Of a stretch of DNA of 64,000 bases, positions 27,196 through 36,734 are shown piece by piece. The position numbers were made by a program, and so were the translations under genes. The notes under the pieces were generated by a model that searched no databases, was not told where the DNA came from, and saw nothing but the letters and a program-made list of their open reading frames with translations. Source of the stretch: Chryseobacterium gilvum (GTDB lineage: Bacteria; Bacteroidota; Bacteroidia; Flavobacteriales; Weeksellaceae); NCBI RefSeq assembly GCF_025628965.1, contig NZ_JAOTEN010000002.1:124001-188000 (forward strand), given 5' to 3'. Numbering within the stretch: the first letter of the stretch is position 1; each line of letters starts with the position of its first letter.

Positions 27196-27663
27196 TTAAA
27201 ATTTAACTATTACCAAAGCTTTTTTAATCTCAGAGTATAGAATTTCCTTTTCCTCTTCAACATCCACTTTGCCTTTTCCAATTTCTTTTGGCTTCCTGTA
27301 ACGCAGAATCAGTGTAATTTTCTCTTCGTCTACTTTTATCAGCTCACCTTCAATCGTTGAAGAATCCTGAAGCATTACCTCAATCTCTCTTCCGATATTC
27401 TTATTAAACTGTCTTGGTGTTGCCAAAGGCTCACTTAATCCCGCAGACATTACCTGAAGACTAAAATCATGCTCATCGCGGTCTGCATTGAATTCTATTG
27501 CACGGCTCGCATCCAAACAATCCTGTAAAGTCACACCGTTGTCACCATCTAAAATTACAGTAACATCATCTGCTGCAGAAATTTTTAAATCAATAAGAAA
27601 TAAATCCTCTCTGGTCTCAAGGAAATTATTTAATAATGTTTCAATATTTTTTCTAAACTCCAT
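27196..27663 (-). CDS. rimP: ribosome maturation factor RimP
   Basis: Needed for 30S subunit maturation. The 155-residue length, position before nusA and motifs VTVILDGDNGVTLQDCLDAS and QVMSAGLSEPL with a C-terminal SH3-like domain identify it. The ATG is at 27661-27663. Its leader of about 70 bases contains a short basic ORF and a terminator-like hairpin, listed separately. Confidence 0.95.
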   Translation of the reverse strand: MEFRKNIETLLNNFLETREDLFLIDLKISAADDVTVILDGDNGVTLQDCLDASRAIEFNADRDEHDFSLQVMSAGLSEPLATPRQFNKNIGREIEVMLQDSSTIEGELIKVDEEKITLILRYRKPKEIGKGKVDVEEEKEILYSEIKKALVIVKF

Positions 27664-27673
27664 ATATTATTAA

Positions 27674-27721
27674 TCATGATCTACCTGTACGAAAAAAGGC
27701 TTTCTTGCGAAGCCTTCTCAT
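27674..27721 (-). CDS. candidate 15-residue leader peptide upstream of rimP
   Basis: An ATG (27719-27721) opens a 15-codon ORF reading MRRLRKKAFFRTGRS and ending in TGA at 27674-27676, 10 bases before the rimP ATG. Seven of 15 residues are Arg or Lys. The terminator-like hairpin of the leader lies entirely inside it, which is the geometry of translation-coupled attenuation. An AGGAG lies 12 bases before the ATG but partly overlaps the expected transcription start. No homology claim is made; the ORF could be chance in so short a stretch. Confidence 0.4.
   Translation of the reverse strand: MRRLRKKAFFRTGRS
27692..27716 (-). promoter_or_regulatory. terminator-like hairpin in the rimP leader (candidate attenuator)
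   Basis: On the minus strand AAGGCTT, loop CGCAAGA, AAGCCTT, running into six T residues. It lies after the promoter and before rimP, so it cannot end any upstream gene: the neighbour on that side is divergent. It is therefore positioned to act on the rimP-nusA-infB transcript itself. Confidence 0.55.
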
Positions 27722-27739
27722 TTTTCCGTAAATCTCCTG

Positions 27740-27769
27740 CAAATATACAACAATTTTTCAAAAAATCAA
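27740..27769 (-). promoter_or_regulatory. promoter of the rimP-nusA-infB operon
   Basis: On the minus strand TTG (27767-27769), exactly 19 bases, then TATATTTG (27740-27747): a perfect match to the Bacteroidota consensus. Expected transcription start is near 27733. The rest of the gap up to the ugd start (27770-27966) is AT-rich without another gene. Confidence 0.75.
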
Positions 27770-27933
27770 ACAACCTTCATTATCAATTCAATAACAAAAT
27801 GATTTTAACCGGATTATTAGCCTGAAAAGTCTAAATACCTTCATTTTTAAAATATTAATTTTTATTAACCATACCTGATTTCTATTATAATCAACTTATT
27901 TCTGATTTAAAAACACGATGAAAGTATTTTTAG

Positions 27934-27941
27934 TATTTTTG
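27934..27941 (+). promoter_or_regulatory. possible -7 box for ugd and the polysaccharide locus
   Basis: TATTTTTG fits TAnnTTTG and lies 25 bases before the ugd start. No TTG is seen at the proper distance upstream. Confidence 0.4.
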
Positions 27942-27966
27942 CCATGAATTATTAAAAACATATATT

Positions 27967-29280
27967 TTGAATATTACGATAGTAGGAACCGGCTATGTAG
28001 GACTGGTAACAGGTACTACTCTTGCAGAGCTTGGCAATTCTGTATACTGTGTAGATATAGATGAAAAAAAAGTGGAAGGAATGAAAAACGGTGTCGTTCC
28101 TATCTATGAACCCAATCTGGAAGAAATGTTCCTGAGAAACATACAGGCCGAAAGGTTGTTTTTTACCACTAATCTCAAAGAAGCTTTAGATAAAAGTGAA
28201 GTCATCTACCTTGCTTTACCCACCCCTCCCGGTGAAGATGGCTCAGCTGATCTTTCGTACGTGTTAAAAGTAGCCGCGGATATCGGCGAAATGATGACGG
28301 AGTATAAAGTGATCGTCAATAAAAGTACTGTTCCTGTGGGAACGGCAGACCGGGTTACGGAAGTTATTTCTTCGAAAACCAAAATACGATTTGATGTTGT
28401 GTCTAACCCCGAATTTTTGCGAGAAGGTTTGGCAGTTGAAGATTCTATGAATCCTGCGAGAGTGGTGGTAGGATCGAGCTCTGAAAAAGCAAAGGATATT
28501 ATGGCTAAAATCTATCAGCCTTTTACCAATATCGGCATTCCTATTATTTTTATGGATGAAAAATCTTCTGAGCTGACTAAATATGCTTCCAATTCTTTTC
28601 TTGCCGTAAAAATCACTTTCATGAATGAAATCGCCAATTATTGTGAAAAAGTGGGTGCTGATGTGGATAAAGTACGACTGGGAATGGGAAGTGACGACAG
28701 AATTGGCCATCGTTTTTTATTTCCGGGAATAGGATATGGCGGAAGCTGCTTTCCAAAAGATGTAAAGGCCCTGATAAAATCCGGGCAGGATGAAAATTTT
28801 AATTTCCAGATCCTGGAAGCAACAGAAAACGTCAACGTTTCTCAAAAGGTTATCCTGATTTCAGAGATTGAAAAATATTTTGGAGGAAATCTTGAAGGGA
28901 AAACGATTGCGGTTTGGGGATTGGCTTTTAAAGCAAATACTGATGATATCAGAGAAGCTTCTTCTTTAGATAATATCCGATTATTATTAGAAAAGGGCGC
29001 AAAGGTGATTGCCTACGACAGTATTGCGGAAAGAAATGTACAAAAAGTAATTGGTGATAAAATACAATATGCAAAAAGCATGTATGAAGCGGTAGAAAAT
29101 GCAGATGCATTGTTTATCGCAACCGAGTGGCCGGAATTTAAAAACCCGAACTTCAGCTTAATGGCTAAAAAGATGAAAAATAAGGTAATTTTTGACGGCA
29201 GAAACATGTATCCGCTGGAAATACCTCAACAAAACGGATTCTACTATAAAAGTATAGGCCGGAAAACAATACACAATTAA
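27967..29280 (+). CDS. ugd: UDP-glucose 6-dehydrogenase
   Basis: Oxidises UDP-glucose (or a related UDP-hexose) to the uronic acid with two NAD+, giving precursors for acidic surface glycans. Motifs: Rossmann VGTGYVGLVTGTTLAELG, STVPVGTAD, NPEFLREG, and the catalytic Cys in GIGYGGSCFPKDVKAL. Length 437 is usual. The start is TTG at 27967-27969, giving MNITIVGTGYVG; no in-frame ATG lies near enough upstream. It opens the large polysaccharide locus, and the next gene overlaps its stop by one base. Confidence 0.95.
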   Translation: MNITIVGTGYVGLVTGTTLAELGNSVYCVDIDEKKVEGMKNGVVPIYEPNLEEMFLRNIQAERLFFTTNLKEALDKSEVIYLALPTPPGEDGSADLSYVLKVAADIGEMMTEYKVIVNKSTVPVGTADRVTEVISSKTKIRFDVVSNPEFLREGLAVEDSMNPARVVVGSSSEKAKDIMAKIYQPFTNIGIPIIFMDEKSSELTKYASNSFLAVKITFMNEIANYCEKVGADVDKVRLGMGSDDRIGHRFLFPGIGYGGSCFPKDVKALIKSGQDENFNFQILEATENVNVSQKVILISEIEKYFGGNLEGKTIAVWGLAFKANTDDIREASSLDNIRLLLEKGAKVIAYDSIAERNVQKVIGDKIQYAKSMYEAVENADALFIATEWPEFKNPNFSLMAKKMKNKVIFDGRNMYPLEIPQQNGFYYKSIGRKTIHN

Positions 29281-30203
29281 TGGTTTCACAAAAGATCGCT
29301 ATTCTTATTCCATGCTATAACGAAGCATTGACCATCGGAAAAGTTGTTGCAGATTTCAAAATGCATCTTCCCTATGCAGAAATCTATGTGTATGACAATA
29401 ATTCCAAAGATGAAACTGTAGCGATCGCCAAAAAATCCGGAGCGATTGTAAAACATGAAAAAAAACAGGGCAAAGCCAATGTTATTTTCAAAATGTTTAG
29501 AGAAATAGATGCGGATCTCTATATCATGATCGATGGTGATGATACGTATCCTGTAGACTGTATCAAACAAATGGTAGATCAGTTCACTGAAAATAATTGT
29601 GATATGCTTGTTGGAGACCGGCTTTCTAATAAAAGTTATAAAAACGAGAACAAAAGAGCTTTTCACAATTTTGGGAACAATCTGGTAAGAGCCCTGATCA
29701 ATGTGTTTTTCGGTTCAGATCTGAAAGATATTCTTTCGGGCTACAGAATTTTTTCCAGAAAGTTTGTAAAAAATTATTCCAGTTCTATTAAGGGGTTTGA
29801 GCTGGAAACCGATTTATCAATCTATGCTTTACATTACGGATTGACCATAGAAGAATATTCTATTCATTACAGAGACCGTCCTGAAGGAAGCGAATCTAAG
29901 CTGAATACTTTTACCGATGGGTTTAAAGTCATCAAGCTGTTTTTTAATTTGGTGAGATTATACAAGCCGCTGCTTTTTTTCGGAACAGTGGCACTTTTGC
30001 TTTTTACGCTCGGGCTTATTTTTATGGTCGTTCCCATTAGAGAATATTTTGAGTATCAATATGTGTATAAAGTCCCTACTTTGATCTTTTCTATCATGCT
30101 GATCATTGTATCGCTGCTTTCTTTCGCAACAGGCCTTATTTTAGACAATATCAGTATCATTGATGCCAAAAATTTTAAAGTAAGATACAATAACACGTTA
30201 TAA
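29280..30203 (+). CDS. DPM1-like GT2 glycosyltransferase with membrane anchor
   Basis: Transfers a sugar from a nucleotide donor, probably onto a polyprenyl phosphate. GT2 domain: IAILIPCYNEALTIGKVV, YDNNSKDETV, metal site IDGDDTYP near residue 82; C-terminal two membrane segments (about 222-250 and 262-290). This is the DPM1/GtrB layout. The gene overlaps ugd (TAATG) and is followed one base later by a polytopic membrane protein gene, so the lipid-linked sugar it makes may be used by that neighbour. Confidence 0.88.
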   Translation: MVSQKIAILIPCYNEALTIGKVVADFKMHLPYAEIYVYDNNSKDETVAIAKKSGAIVKHEKKQGKANVIFKMFREIDADLYIMIDGDDTYPVDCIKQMVDQFTENNCDMLVGDRLSNKSYKNENKRAFHNFGNNLVRALINVFFGSDLKDILSGYRIFSRKFVKNYSSSIKGFELETDLSIYALHYGLTIEEYSIHYRDRPEGSESKLNTFTDGFKVIKLFFNLVRLYKPLLFFGTVALLLFTLGLIFMVVPIREYFEYQYVYKVPTLIFSIMLIIVSLLSFATGLILDNISIIDAKNFKVRYNNTL

Positions 30204-30204
30204 A

Positions 30205-31467
30205 ATGAAGGAAAAATTTATTTTTTTTCTTTTCGCCTGTGTATTTTTTCTTAATACCCAGTTTAACATATTTCATTTCATTCCGCAAGATAGATTTGAA
30301 TACAGCAAGCTTGAAGTTTCGGAAACTCTGGTTATCGGAAAGCTTTTGAATTCTGAACACGGTTCTGTTTTTGATGACGGCGGATTTACCGGTACTTTTT
30401 ATTTTGAAAAAGATACTGCTCCAAGAACGGTTATCGGGAAAAAATCTTATGAAAAATACCTCAACAATATATCTTCTCCAAAGTATTTTTTTGCTCCGTA
30501 TAAAAGCCAGATTGGCGGACAGGCCATTTTGTACAGTTATATTGATAAAATTTTTAATCTTGACAATCCGGTAAGCATTACGGTTTTCAGAATGCTGAAT
30601 TCTTTGGCTTTGAGTATTCTGCTGACTTTATTTTTGGTGTGGAGCAAAAAAAAATTCGGGATCGCAATTGCTGTAACTGCTTTTGTTTTATTGTTGCCTA
30701 ATTACTGGATCTTTCTGTACGGTAAAAGTACATGGTGGTGCAATTGGGTGTATTTTCTCCCGTTTGTGTACGGCCTGTTTTTCTTTGAAAAAAATACAAC
30801 CCCTGATTTTAAAAAATATATGGCGGTATTTTCTTCTTTATTTTTTATAAAATTCTGGTTTACAGGGTTCGAGTTTATCACCGTATTTTTGATTTCATCT
30901 TCAGTTCCTTACCTCTATTATCGGTTTGAAAATATATTTTCATTCTATTTACAGTTTATCAAAAGGCATTTTATAGTAGTAATTATTCCATTATCGTTGT
31001 CGGTTCTGTTTCAAATGTATCAATTTTATCTTCTCACGGGAGATTTTAAAAACGGGATTTCTCATCTCATTGATGCATTCGGCAGAAGATCAAGCAGTGG
31101 ATATTCTTATGGCGAAAACATGAGCTATCTTACTGTTTTAAAAAAGCTGCATGCAGATATTATTACAAGGTATTTAGGAAATTCATTTATTAATAAAGAG
31201 ATTTTTTTCATCAAATTTCCTTTTGCGGTCATTCTATTGGCAGGGCTACTTTGTTCAGTTATTTTGTATCGGAAAAATATAGAAAGAAAACTCATCTGGA
31301 TAACATGGTTCTCGATAGCAGCGCCGTTCAGCTGGTTTATCCTTTTTAAAGAGCATGCACATATTCATACTCATATAGATTTTTTTATTTGGTATTGCCC
31401 ATTTATATTATTGTTAATACTTTTAATATCTTTGACCCTTAATTCTTTTTTCAAAAAACAAAAATGA
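30205..31467 (+). CDS. polytopic membrane protein, possible GT-C glycosyltransferase
   Basis: A 420-residue protein with about nine to ten membrane segments and one large outward loop after the first segment (residues about 25-125) that begins with an acidic IPQDRFEYS. This resembles GT-C enzymes, which use polyprenyl-linked sugars and keep a catalytic acid in that loop. I do not recognise a specific family. It directly follows a DPM1-like transferase gene that could supply its donor, and its stop overlaps the start of rfbB by four bases. An O-antigen polymerase is an alternative. Confidence 0.6.
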   Translation: MKEKFIFFLFACVFFLNTQFNIFHFIPQDRFEYSKLEVSETLVIGKLLNSEHGSVFDDGGFTGTFYFEKDTAPRTVIGKKSYEKYLNNISSPKYFFAPYKSQIGGQAILYSYIDKIFNLDNPVSITVFRMLNSLALSILLTLFLVWSKKKFGIAIAVTAFVLLLPNYWIFLYGKSTWWCNWVYFLPFVYGLFFFEKNTTPDFKKYMAVFSSLFFIKFWFTGFEFITVFLISSSVPYLYYRFENIFSFYLQFIKRHFIVVIIPLSLSVLFQMYQFYLLTGDFKNGISHLIDAFGRRSSSGYSYGENMSYLTVLKKLHADIITRYLGNSFINKEIFFIKFPFAVILLAGLLCSVILYRKNIERKLIWITWFSIAAPFSWFILFKEHAHIHTHIDFFIWYCPFILLLILLISLTLNSFFKKQK

Positions 31468-32543
31468 AAAATATAATCATTACAGGAGGAGCCGGTTTCA
31501 TTGGTTCACACGTTGTACGTGAGTTTGTAAAAAACAATCCGCATTCTACCATCATTAACCTTGATGCGCTTACCTATGCCGGAAATCTTGAAAACCTGAA
31601 GGATATCGAAAACGAACCCAATTATGTCTTCGAGAAAGCCGATATCACAAAACCCGAAGAACTCAGAAAAGTTTTTGAAAAATATAATCCCGATGCTGTG
31701 ATCCATCTGGCTGCAGAAAGCCATGTCGACAGAAGCATTACAGATCCAATGGCGTTTATCAATACCAATGTCAACGGTACCGCCAATCTTTTGAATCTGT
31801 GTAAAGAATTCTGGACTTTGAACCCCGATCATACGCACGGAAGATTTCCGGATGAAAAAAGAACCCATCTTTTTTACCACGTTTCAACCGATGAGGTGTA
31901 CGGAAGCTTAGGAGAAACAGGATTTTTCCTGGAGACCACTTCTTATGATCCGCAGTCACCCTATTCGGCTTCCAAAGCAGCTTCAGACCATTTGGTAAGA
32001 GCTTATGGAAATACATACGGAATGCCATTTATCGTTTCAAACTGCTCAAACAACTACGGGCCTAATCATTTCCCGGAGAAATTAATCCCTCTCTGTATTT
32101 CCAATATTATTAATGAAAAGCCATTGCCTATTTACGGTGACGGAAGATATACAAGAGACTGGCTCTATGTAATAGATCACGCTAAGGCCATTCATCAGAT
32201 TTTTAATGATGCAAAAACAGGAGAAACTTACAATATCGGTGGGTTTAACGAGTGGCAGAATATTGATCTGGTTAAAGAGCTGATTAAACAGATGGATGAA
32301 AAATTAGGAAATCCTCAAGGTTATTCTGAAAAACTGATTACCTATGTGAAAGATAGACCGGGACATGATAAACGATATGCAATTGATGCGACAAAACTCA
32401 ATAAAGATCTTGGCTGGAAACCTTCCGTGACTTTTGAGCAGGGGTTAGGAAAAACCATCGACTGGTACCTTGAGAATAAAGAATGGCTGGAGCACGTAAC
32501 AAGCGGTGACTATCAGAAATATTACGAAGGACAATATAATTAA
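31464..32543 (+). CDS. rfbB: dTDP-glucose 4,6-dehydratase
   Basis: Makes dTDP-4-keto-6-deoxyglucose, the branch point to rhamnose and other 6-deoxysugars. Extended SDR fold with [38 protein letters not shown] (catalytic Thr-Asp-Glu) and [15 protein letters not shown] (Tyr-x3-Lys); [13 protein letters not shown] and [12 protein letters not shown] confirm the subfamily. Length 359 is normal. rfbA follows after 17 bases. The usual rfbC and rfbD are not in this window. Confidence 0.97.
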   Translation: MKNIIITGGAGFIGSHVVREFVKNNPHSTIINLDALTYAGNLENLKDIENEPNYVFEKADITKPEELRKVFEKYNPDAVIHLAAESHVDRSITDPMAFINTNVNGTANLLNLCKEFWTLNPDHTHGRFPDEKRTHLFYHVSTDEVYGSLGETGFFLETTSYDPQSPYSASKAASDHLVRAYGNTYGMPFIVSNCSNNYGPNHFPEKLIPLCISNIINEKPLPIYGDGRYTRDWLYVIDHAKAIHQIFNDAKTGETYNIGGFNEWQNIDLVKELIKQMDEKLGNPQGYSEKLITYVKDRPGHDKRYAIDATKLNKDLGWKPSVTFEQGLGKTIDWYLENKEWLEHVTSGDYQKYYEGQYN

Positions 32544-32560
32544 TTTCAAACAACAAATAC

Positions 32561-33424
32561 ATGAAAGGAATAATATTAGCCGGAGGTTCCGGAACCAGAC
32601 TTTTCCCACTTACGATTGCAGTAAGCAAGCAATTGATGCCGGTTTACGATAAACCGATGATATATTACCCGCTTTCAACCTTGCTTTTGGCAGGGATTAA
32701 AGATATTTTAATCATTACCACTCCGCATGATCAGGAAGGATTTGTAAAACTTTTAGGCGACGGATCACATATTGGTTGTAATATAGAATATGTAGTACAG
32801 CCAAGTCCCGATGGCCTTGCTCAGGCATTTATCCTGGGAGACCAATTTATCGGAGAAGATTCTGCTGCATTGGTTTTGGGAGATAATATTTTCTACGGTT
32901 CCGAAATGGGAACGCTGTTAAAAAATAAAACCAATCCTGATGGAGGTGTCGTTTTTGCATACCACGTTTCAGATCCTGAGAGATATGGGGTCGTTGAATT
33001 TGATGATCAGTTTAAAGCGGTTTCCATAGAAGAAAAACCGATCCAACCTAAATCAAATTATGCCGTTCCCGGCCTTTATTTCTACGATAATGAAGTGGTG
33101 GAAATTGCCAAAAACATACAGCCGTCTCCGAGAGGCGAGCTGGAAATCACCGATGTCAACAATGTTTATCTGAGTAAGGGGAAATTGGAAGTGGGAGTTT
33201 TAGACCGTGGCACAGCCTGGCTGGACACCGGGACTTTTGATTCTCTGAACGATGCCTCAGAATTTGTAAAAGTTATCGAAAAAAGACAGGGATTTAAAAT
33301 AGGATGTATCGAAGAAATTGCGTTCAGAAATAAATTCATTGATGAAGAAAAACTGCTCGAAACCGCTCTTAAATACGGTAAAAGCGGCTATGGTGAATAT
33401 CTGAAAAAACTTGTGGGTAAGTAA
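32561..33424 (+). CDS. rfbA: glucose-1-phosphate thymidylyltransferase
   Basis: Forms dTDP-glucose from dTTP and glucose-1-phosphate. Signature [22 protein letters not shown] is split here as [13 protein letters not shown] and [28 protein letters not shown] and [14 protein letters not shown] also match RmlA. Length 287 is standard. It follows rfbB, against the enzymatic order, as is common. A strong terminator behind it separates it from the ABC transporter genes. Confidence 0.97.
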   Translation: MKGIILAGGSGTRLFPLTIAVSKQLMPVYDKPMIYYPLSTLLLAGIKDILIITTPHDQEGFVKLLGDGSHIGCNIEYVVQPSPDGLAQAFILGDQFIGEDSAALVLGDNIFYGSEMGTLLKNKTNPDGGVVFAYHVSDPERYGVVEFDDQFKAVSIEEKPIQPKSNYAVPGLYFYDNEVVEIAKNIQPSPRGELEITDVNNVYLSKGKLEVGVLDRGTAWLDTGTFDSLNDASEFVKVIEKRQGFKIGCIEEIAFRNKFIDEEKLLETALKYGKSGYGEYLKKLVGK

Positions 33425-33439
33425 CTGAATCGATATTAT

Positions 33440-33470
33440 AAACTATTGGCTTTTACAGTCAGTAGTTTTT
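33440..33470 (+). terminator. terminator after rfbA
   Basis: Twelve-pair stem with two G-U pairs (AAACTATTGGCT / AGTCAGTAGTTT), loop TTTAC, then a T run. It divides the locus into a precursor unit and an export/assembly unit. Confidence 0.7.
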
Positions 33471-33518
33471 GTTTACACCCATTTTATCTGCAAAAAATAT
33501 TATATCAATAAATTATTA

Positions 33519-33526
33519 TAAATTTG
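33519..33526 (+). promoter_or_regulatory. -7 box before the ABC exporter genes
   Basis: TAAATTTG matches TAnnTTTG and lies 15 bases before the permease ATG. No TTG at the usual spacing. Together with the preceding terminator it suggests independent transcription of the export unit. Confidence 0.5.
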
Positions 33527-33541
33527 CAAAAACGTACACAA

Positions 33542-34390
33542 ATGAATGAACCGCAACAGAAGTGGACCGAAACTATTGAAGATACCCATTCTCTATTTGA
33601 TCTAAAACTCAAAGAGGTCTGGAGATATAAAGATCTTGTATACATGTTTGTAAAAAGGGATTTTGTATCGAGTTTCAAACAAACTGTTTTAGGGCCGGTC
33701 TGGTTTTTCATTAATCCTATTTTAACGACAATTGTTTACCTGATCGTTTTTGGCAAAATTGCCAATCTACCAACTGATGGTGCTCCGCCGATGCTTTTTT
33801 ATCTTGCAGGTGTCACGCTCTGGAATTATTTTTCAGGTTCTCTTACCGGTACTTCCTACACATTTGCCGGCAATGCCGGGATTTTCGGTAAAGTATATTT
33901 TCCGAGACTGGTCACGCCCATTTCTATTGTTATATCTAACCTTATGCGTTTCGGGATTCAGTTTTTACTTTTCATGATTGCATGGGCCTATTATCTCGCA
34001 AAAGGAGAAGTACATCCCAACTGGTGGGTTTTGGCAACTCCTTTTCTGGTAATTTTAATGGCGCTGTTTGCTTTGGGTGTGGGAATGATATTTTCAGCAC
34101 TTACCACAAAATATAAAGATCTCAATATGCTATTAGGTTTCGGGGTCAGTTTATATATGTATGCGACTCCTGTGATCTATCCTGTGTCTACTTTATCAGG
34201 AGTATTCAGAAAATTGGCTTATTACAATCCTCTCACCGGCATTTTTGAATGTTTTAAATATGCTTGGATCGGCGTTGGAGATTTTTCTCCAATCATGCTG
34301 GGAATCAGCACCATAATTATCCTTATCCTTCTGGTTATCGGAGTAGTGATCTTTAATAAGGTTGAAAAAACCTTTATGGATACCGTTTAA
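33542..34390 (+). CDS. ABC-2 type polysaccharide export permease (Wzm-like)
   Basis: Membrane half of an ABC exporter that moves lipid-linked glycan across the inner membrane. About six membrane segments; the N-terminal amphipathic region WRYKDLVYMFVKRDFVSSFKQT followed by LGPVWFFINPIL is typical of the Wzm/TagG/KpsM family. The start is ATG at 33542 (MNEPQQ); an in-frame TTG at 33524 falls inside the promoter box. The ATPase gene follows after 38 bases. Presence of Wzm/Wzt argues that the glycan is finished in the cytoplasm. Confidence 0.92.
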   Translation: MNEPQQKWTETIEDTHSLFDLKLKEVWRYKDLVYMFVKRDFVSSFKQTVLGPVWFFINPILTTIVYLIVFGKIANLPTDGAPPMLFYLAGVTLWNYFSGSLTGTSYTFAGNAGIFGKVYFPRLVTPISIVISNLMRFGIQFLLFMIAWAYYLAKGEVHPNWWVLATPFLVILMALFALGVGMIFSALTTKYKDLNMLLGFGVSLYMYATPVIYPVSTLSGVFRKLAYYNPLTGIFECFKYAWIGVGDFSPIMLGISTIIILILLVIGVVIFNKVEKTFMDTV

Positions 34391-34428
34391 GCAAAACTCA
34401 CAAAGAATTAATTTATAAATTTAAAAAA

Positions 34429-35682
34429 ATGCTTGCATTAAAGGCAGAAGACATTTCAAAACAATACCGGCTTGGACAAGTGGGAACCGGAACATTATCT
34501 CATGATCTTAACAGATTTTGGCATCAGATAAGAGGTAAAGAAAACCCTTACTTAAAGATCGGAGAGACCAACGACAGAACATCAAGAGGCGATTCAGAAT
34601 ACGTATGGTCATTGCGTGATATTAATTTTGAAATCGCACAGGGAGATGCCGTAGGGATTATTGGCAGAAACGGGGCCGGAAAATCTACCTTACTGAAACT
34701 TTTAAGCAAAGTAACCAAACCTACTACCGGAAAAATATATACCAACGGAAGAATTGCTTCATTACTGGAAGTCGGAACAGGATTTCATCCGGAAATGACC
34801 GGTAGAGAAAACGTGTTTCTGAATGGCGCCATTCTAGGGATGACCCGTAAAGAAATCAAAAGAAAATTTGACGAAATCGTAGATTTTTCGGGCGTAGAAA
34901 GATATATTGACACACCAGTAAAAAGGTATTCTTCAGGGATGTATGTACGTCTTGCTTTCGCTGTAGCTGCGCATTTAGAATCCGAGATCTTGATCGTGGA
35001 TGAGGTTTTGGCGGTGGGTGATGCAGAATTTCAGAAGAAATGTCTGGGGAAAATGGGTGATGTAAGCAAAGGCGAAGGCAGAACGGTACTCTTTGTAAGT
35101 CATAATATGGCCGCGGTGAATGAGCTTTGCAACAGTGGTATTTTATTGGATAAAGGATCTATTTTAATGCAGGGCCCGAACGATAAATGTATCATAGAAT
35201 ACCAAAAAAGAAGCGGACACATCTCTCATTATAGTATTGAATCTGATGATTTTAAAATTGAAAATGAAAACATTGCGGTAAAATCATATTCCGCATTACC
35301 TATTCACGGAAGTGTTTTGAACATCAATTCCGGGGTACGTATCGAAATTCTTTTCTCCAATAAGATCAAAAATGCTAAATTAGATCTATCATTCTATATA
35401 AGAAATTCCCATGAAGTGACGGTAATGAGCACAGGAATGATGATAAGCGATCAGGCAGAGCTAGGAGATTACACTCTAAGTTTTGAAATTGAACCGAATA
35501 TTTTAAACGAAGATTCTTATTATTTTGAAATGTTCTGGGGTGTCAACCGGTCTGAAGTTGCATTTAAGACAGAACTGTTTGGCTTTGAAATAAACGGTAT
35601 AAAAAACCAGTTTGGAGAAATCACCAAATCTCCGGGAGTTCTTTTTCCGAAAATTTCGCATCAGGTCAGACATGAAAAATAA
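34429..35682 (+). CDS. ABC exporter ATPase with C-terminal glycan-binding extension (Wzt-like)
   Basis: ATPase partner of the Wzm-like permease. Walker A GRNGAGKST (about residue 77), Walker B ILIVDEVLAVGD, and the ABC signature as RYSSGMYVRLAFA. The first 55 residues carry the extended N-terminus of the O-antigen/teichoic-acid branch. Residues about 270-417 form a separate beta-rich domain like Wzt-C, which in known systems recognises the capped non-reducing end of the O-polysaccharide before export. The fit suggests the glycan carries a terminal modification, perhaps made by a methyltransferase of this locus; that last step is inference. Confidence 0.92.
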   Translation: MLALKAEDISKQYRLGQVGTGTLSHDLNRFWHQIRGKENPYLKIGETNDRTSRGDSEYVWSLRDINFEIAQGDAVGIIGRNGAGKSTLLKLLSKVTKPTTGKIYTNGRIASLLEVGTGFHPEMTGRENVFLNGAILGMTRKEIKRKFDEIVDFSGVERYIDTPVKRYSSGMYVRLAFAVAAHLESEILIVDEVLAVGDAEFQKKCLGKMGDVSKGEGRTVLFVSHNMAAVNELCNSGILLDKGSILMQGPNDKCIIEYQKRSGHISHYSIESDDFKIENENIAVKSYSALPIHGSVLNINSGVRIEILFSNKIKNAKLDLSFYIRNSHEVTVMSTGMMISDQAELGDYTLSFEIEPNILNEDSYYFEMFWGVNRSEVAFKTELFGFEINGIKNQFGEITKSPGVLFPKISHQVRHEK

Positions 35683-35741
35683 GTAAGGCAGAATACAAAG
35701 TTCAAACTTATTATATTTAACATTATCTAAACCCTATTCTA

Positions 35742-36722
35742 ATGGTTCTGAATATATTATTTTCCTATAACCGTGCAATCCAGTTAGATTATCTGTTGCA
35801 ATCGATTCTTTCCCGATTTAAGATCAGCTATAAAGTCGTGATTATGTATCATACTTCCGGAGATCATAAAAAAGGCTATGACCTGCTGAAAAAAAAATAT
35901 GCAAAATATAGCAATATTTCATTCGTAGAAAGAAAAAAAGTTTTTTTTGATTCATCATATATTCATGTGATCAACACCAAGGAAAACCGTAACTTTTTCC
36001 GTGCTAAAAATTTTTTCACGAAAAATGCGGATAACTTTAAAGGACTTCTTCAAAAGATAATTGCCCAGCATGATGATTGTGAGTTTGTAATGTTCAATAC
36101 AGACGACGGCGTTTTTTACGAAGATGTAATTATTTCTGATGAAGTATTTGATATCATTAGAAAAAATCCGGGCGAAGCGTCTTATAGGTTATATGTAGGT
36201 GAAAATCTGGAAGGACAACCGGATTACCTGCAAAAGAAAAACACCTATTATCAATGGGATTATTACGCAGACAAAAATATTCATCACTGGTCATACCCTT
36301 TCTCTGTTGATGGGACTATTTATCATTCTAAAGGTTTATTAAAACAACTGAAAAAAATTGCGTATCATAATCCTGTGACATTAGAAGAAAACGCATTCCA
36401 GTATATCCGGAAAAATAAAATTTTCAGTATCGGCTTAAGCCCTATCAAGTCACAGCTTGTAGCCACCAAACTAAACCGGGTTTCTGTAGATACCCTTAAT
36501 CCGACAATACATATCAAGCCAGAATTTCTCAACGAAAAATTTATTGACGGATACACGCTGAAATTGGTTATCCCGAAACATATTGACAATGCGAATATTG
36601 TTCCTGATGAAATTTACCTGATTAAAGGTGATCAAAAAGAACTCATCTATTCTCTGGATGAGCAAGGGAAAAAAGTACAAAGCTTATTGGGAATTGAAGG
36701 CGCAAAAGAGCAATTAGAATAA
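35742..36722 (+). CDS. divergent GT-A-like glycosyltransferase candidate
   Basis: A 326-residue soluble protein I cannot place in a named family. The opening VLNILFSYNRAIQLDYLLQS resembles the first strand and helix of GT-A enzymes, and FVMFNTDDGVFYEDV near residue 116-129 supplies an Asp-Asp pair where a metal/nucleotide-sugar motif would be. The C-terminal third is less conserved-looking. It lies between wzt and a run of GT2 genes on the same strand, supporting a role in glycan assembly. Confidence 0.6.
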   Translation: MVLNILFSYNRAIQLDYLLQSILSRFKISYKVVIMYHTSGDHKKGYDLLKKKYAKYSNISFVERKKVFFDSSYIHVINTKENRNFFRAKNFFTKNADNFKGLLQKIIAQHDDCEFVMFNTDDGVFYEDVIISDEVFDIIRKNPGEASYRLYVGENLEGQPDYLQKKNTYYQWDYYADKNIHHWSYPFSVDGTIYHSKGLLKQLKKIAYHNPVTLEENAFQYIRKNKIFSIGLSPIKSQLVATKLNRVSVDTLNPTIHIKPEFLNEKFIDGYTLKLVIPKHIDNANIVPDEIYLIKGDQKELIYSLDEQGKKVQSLLGIEGAKEQLE

Positions 36723-36734
36723 TAAAAATATGGT

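Noticed and set aside
27692..27716. Terminator acting on the plus strand before ugd
   Set aside because: No plus-strand gene lies upstream, and the uninterrupted T run follows the stem only on the minus strand.
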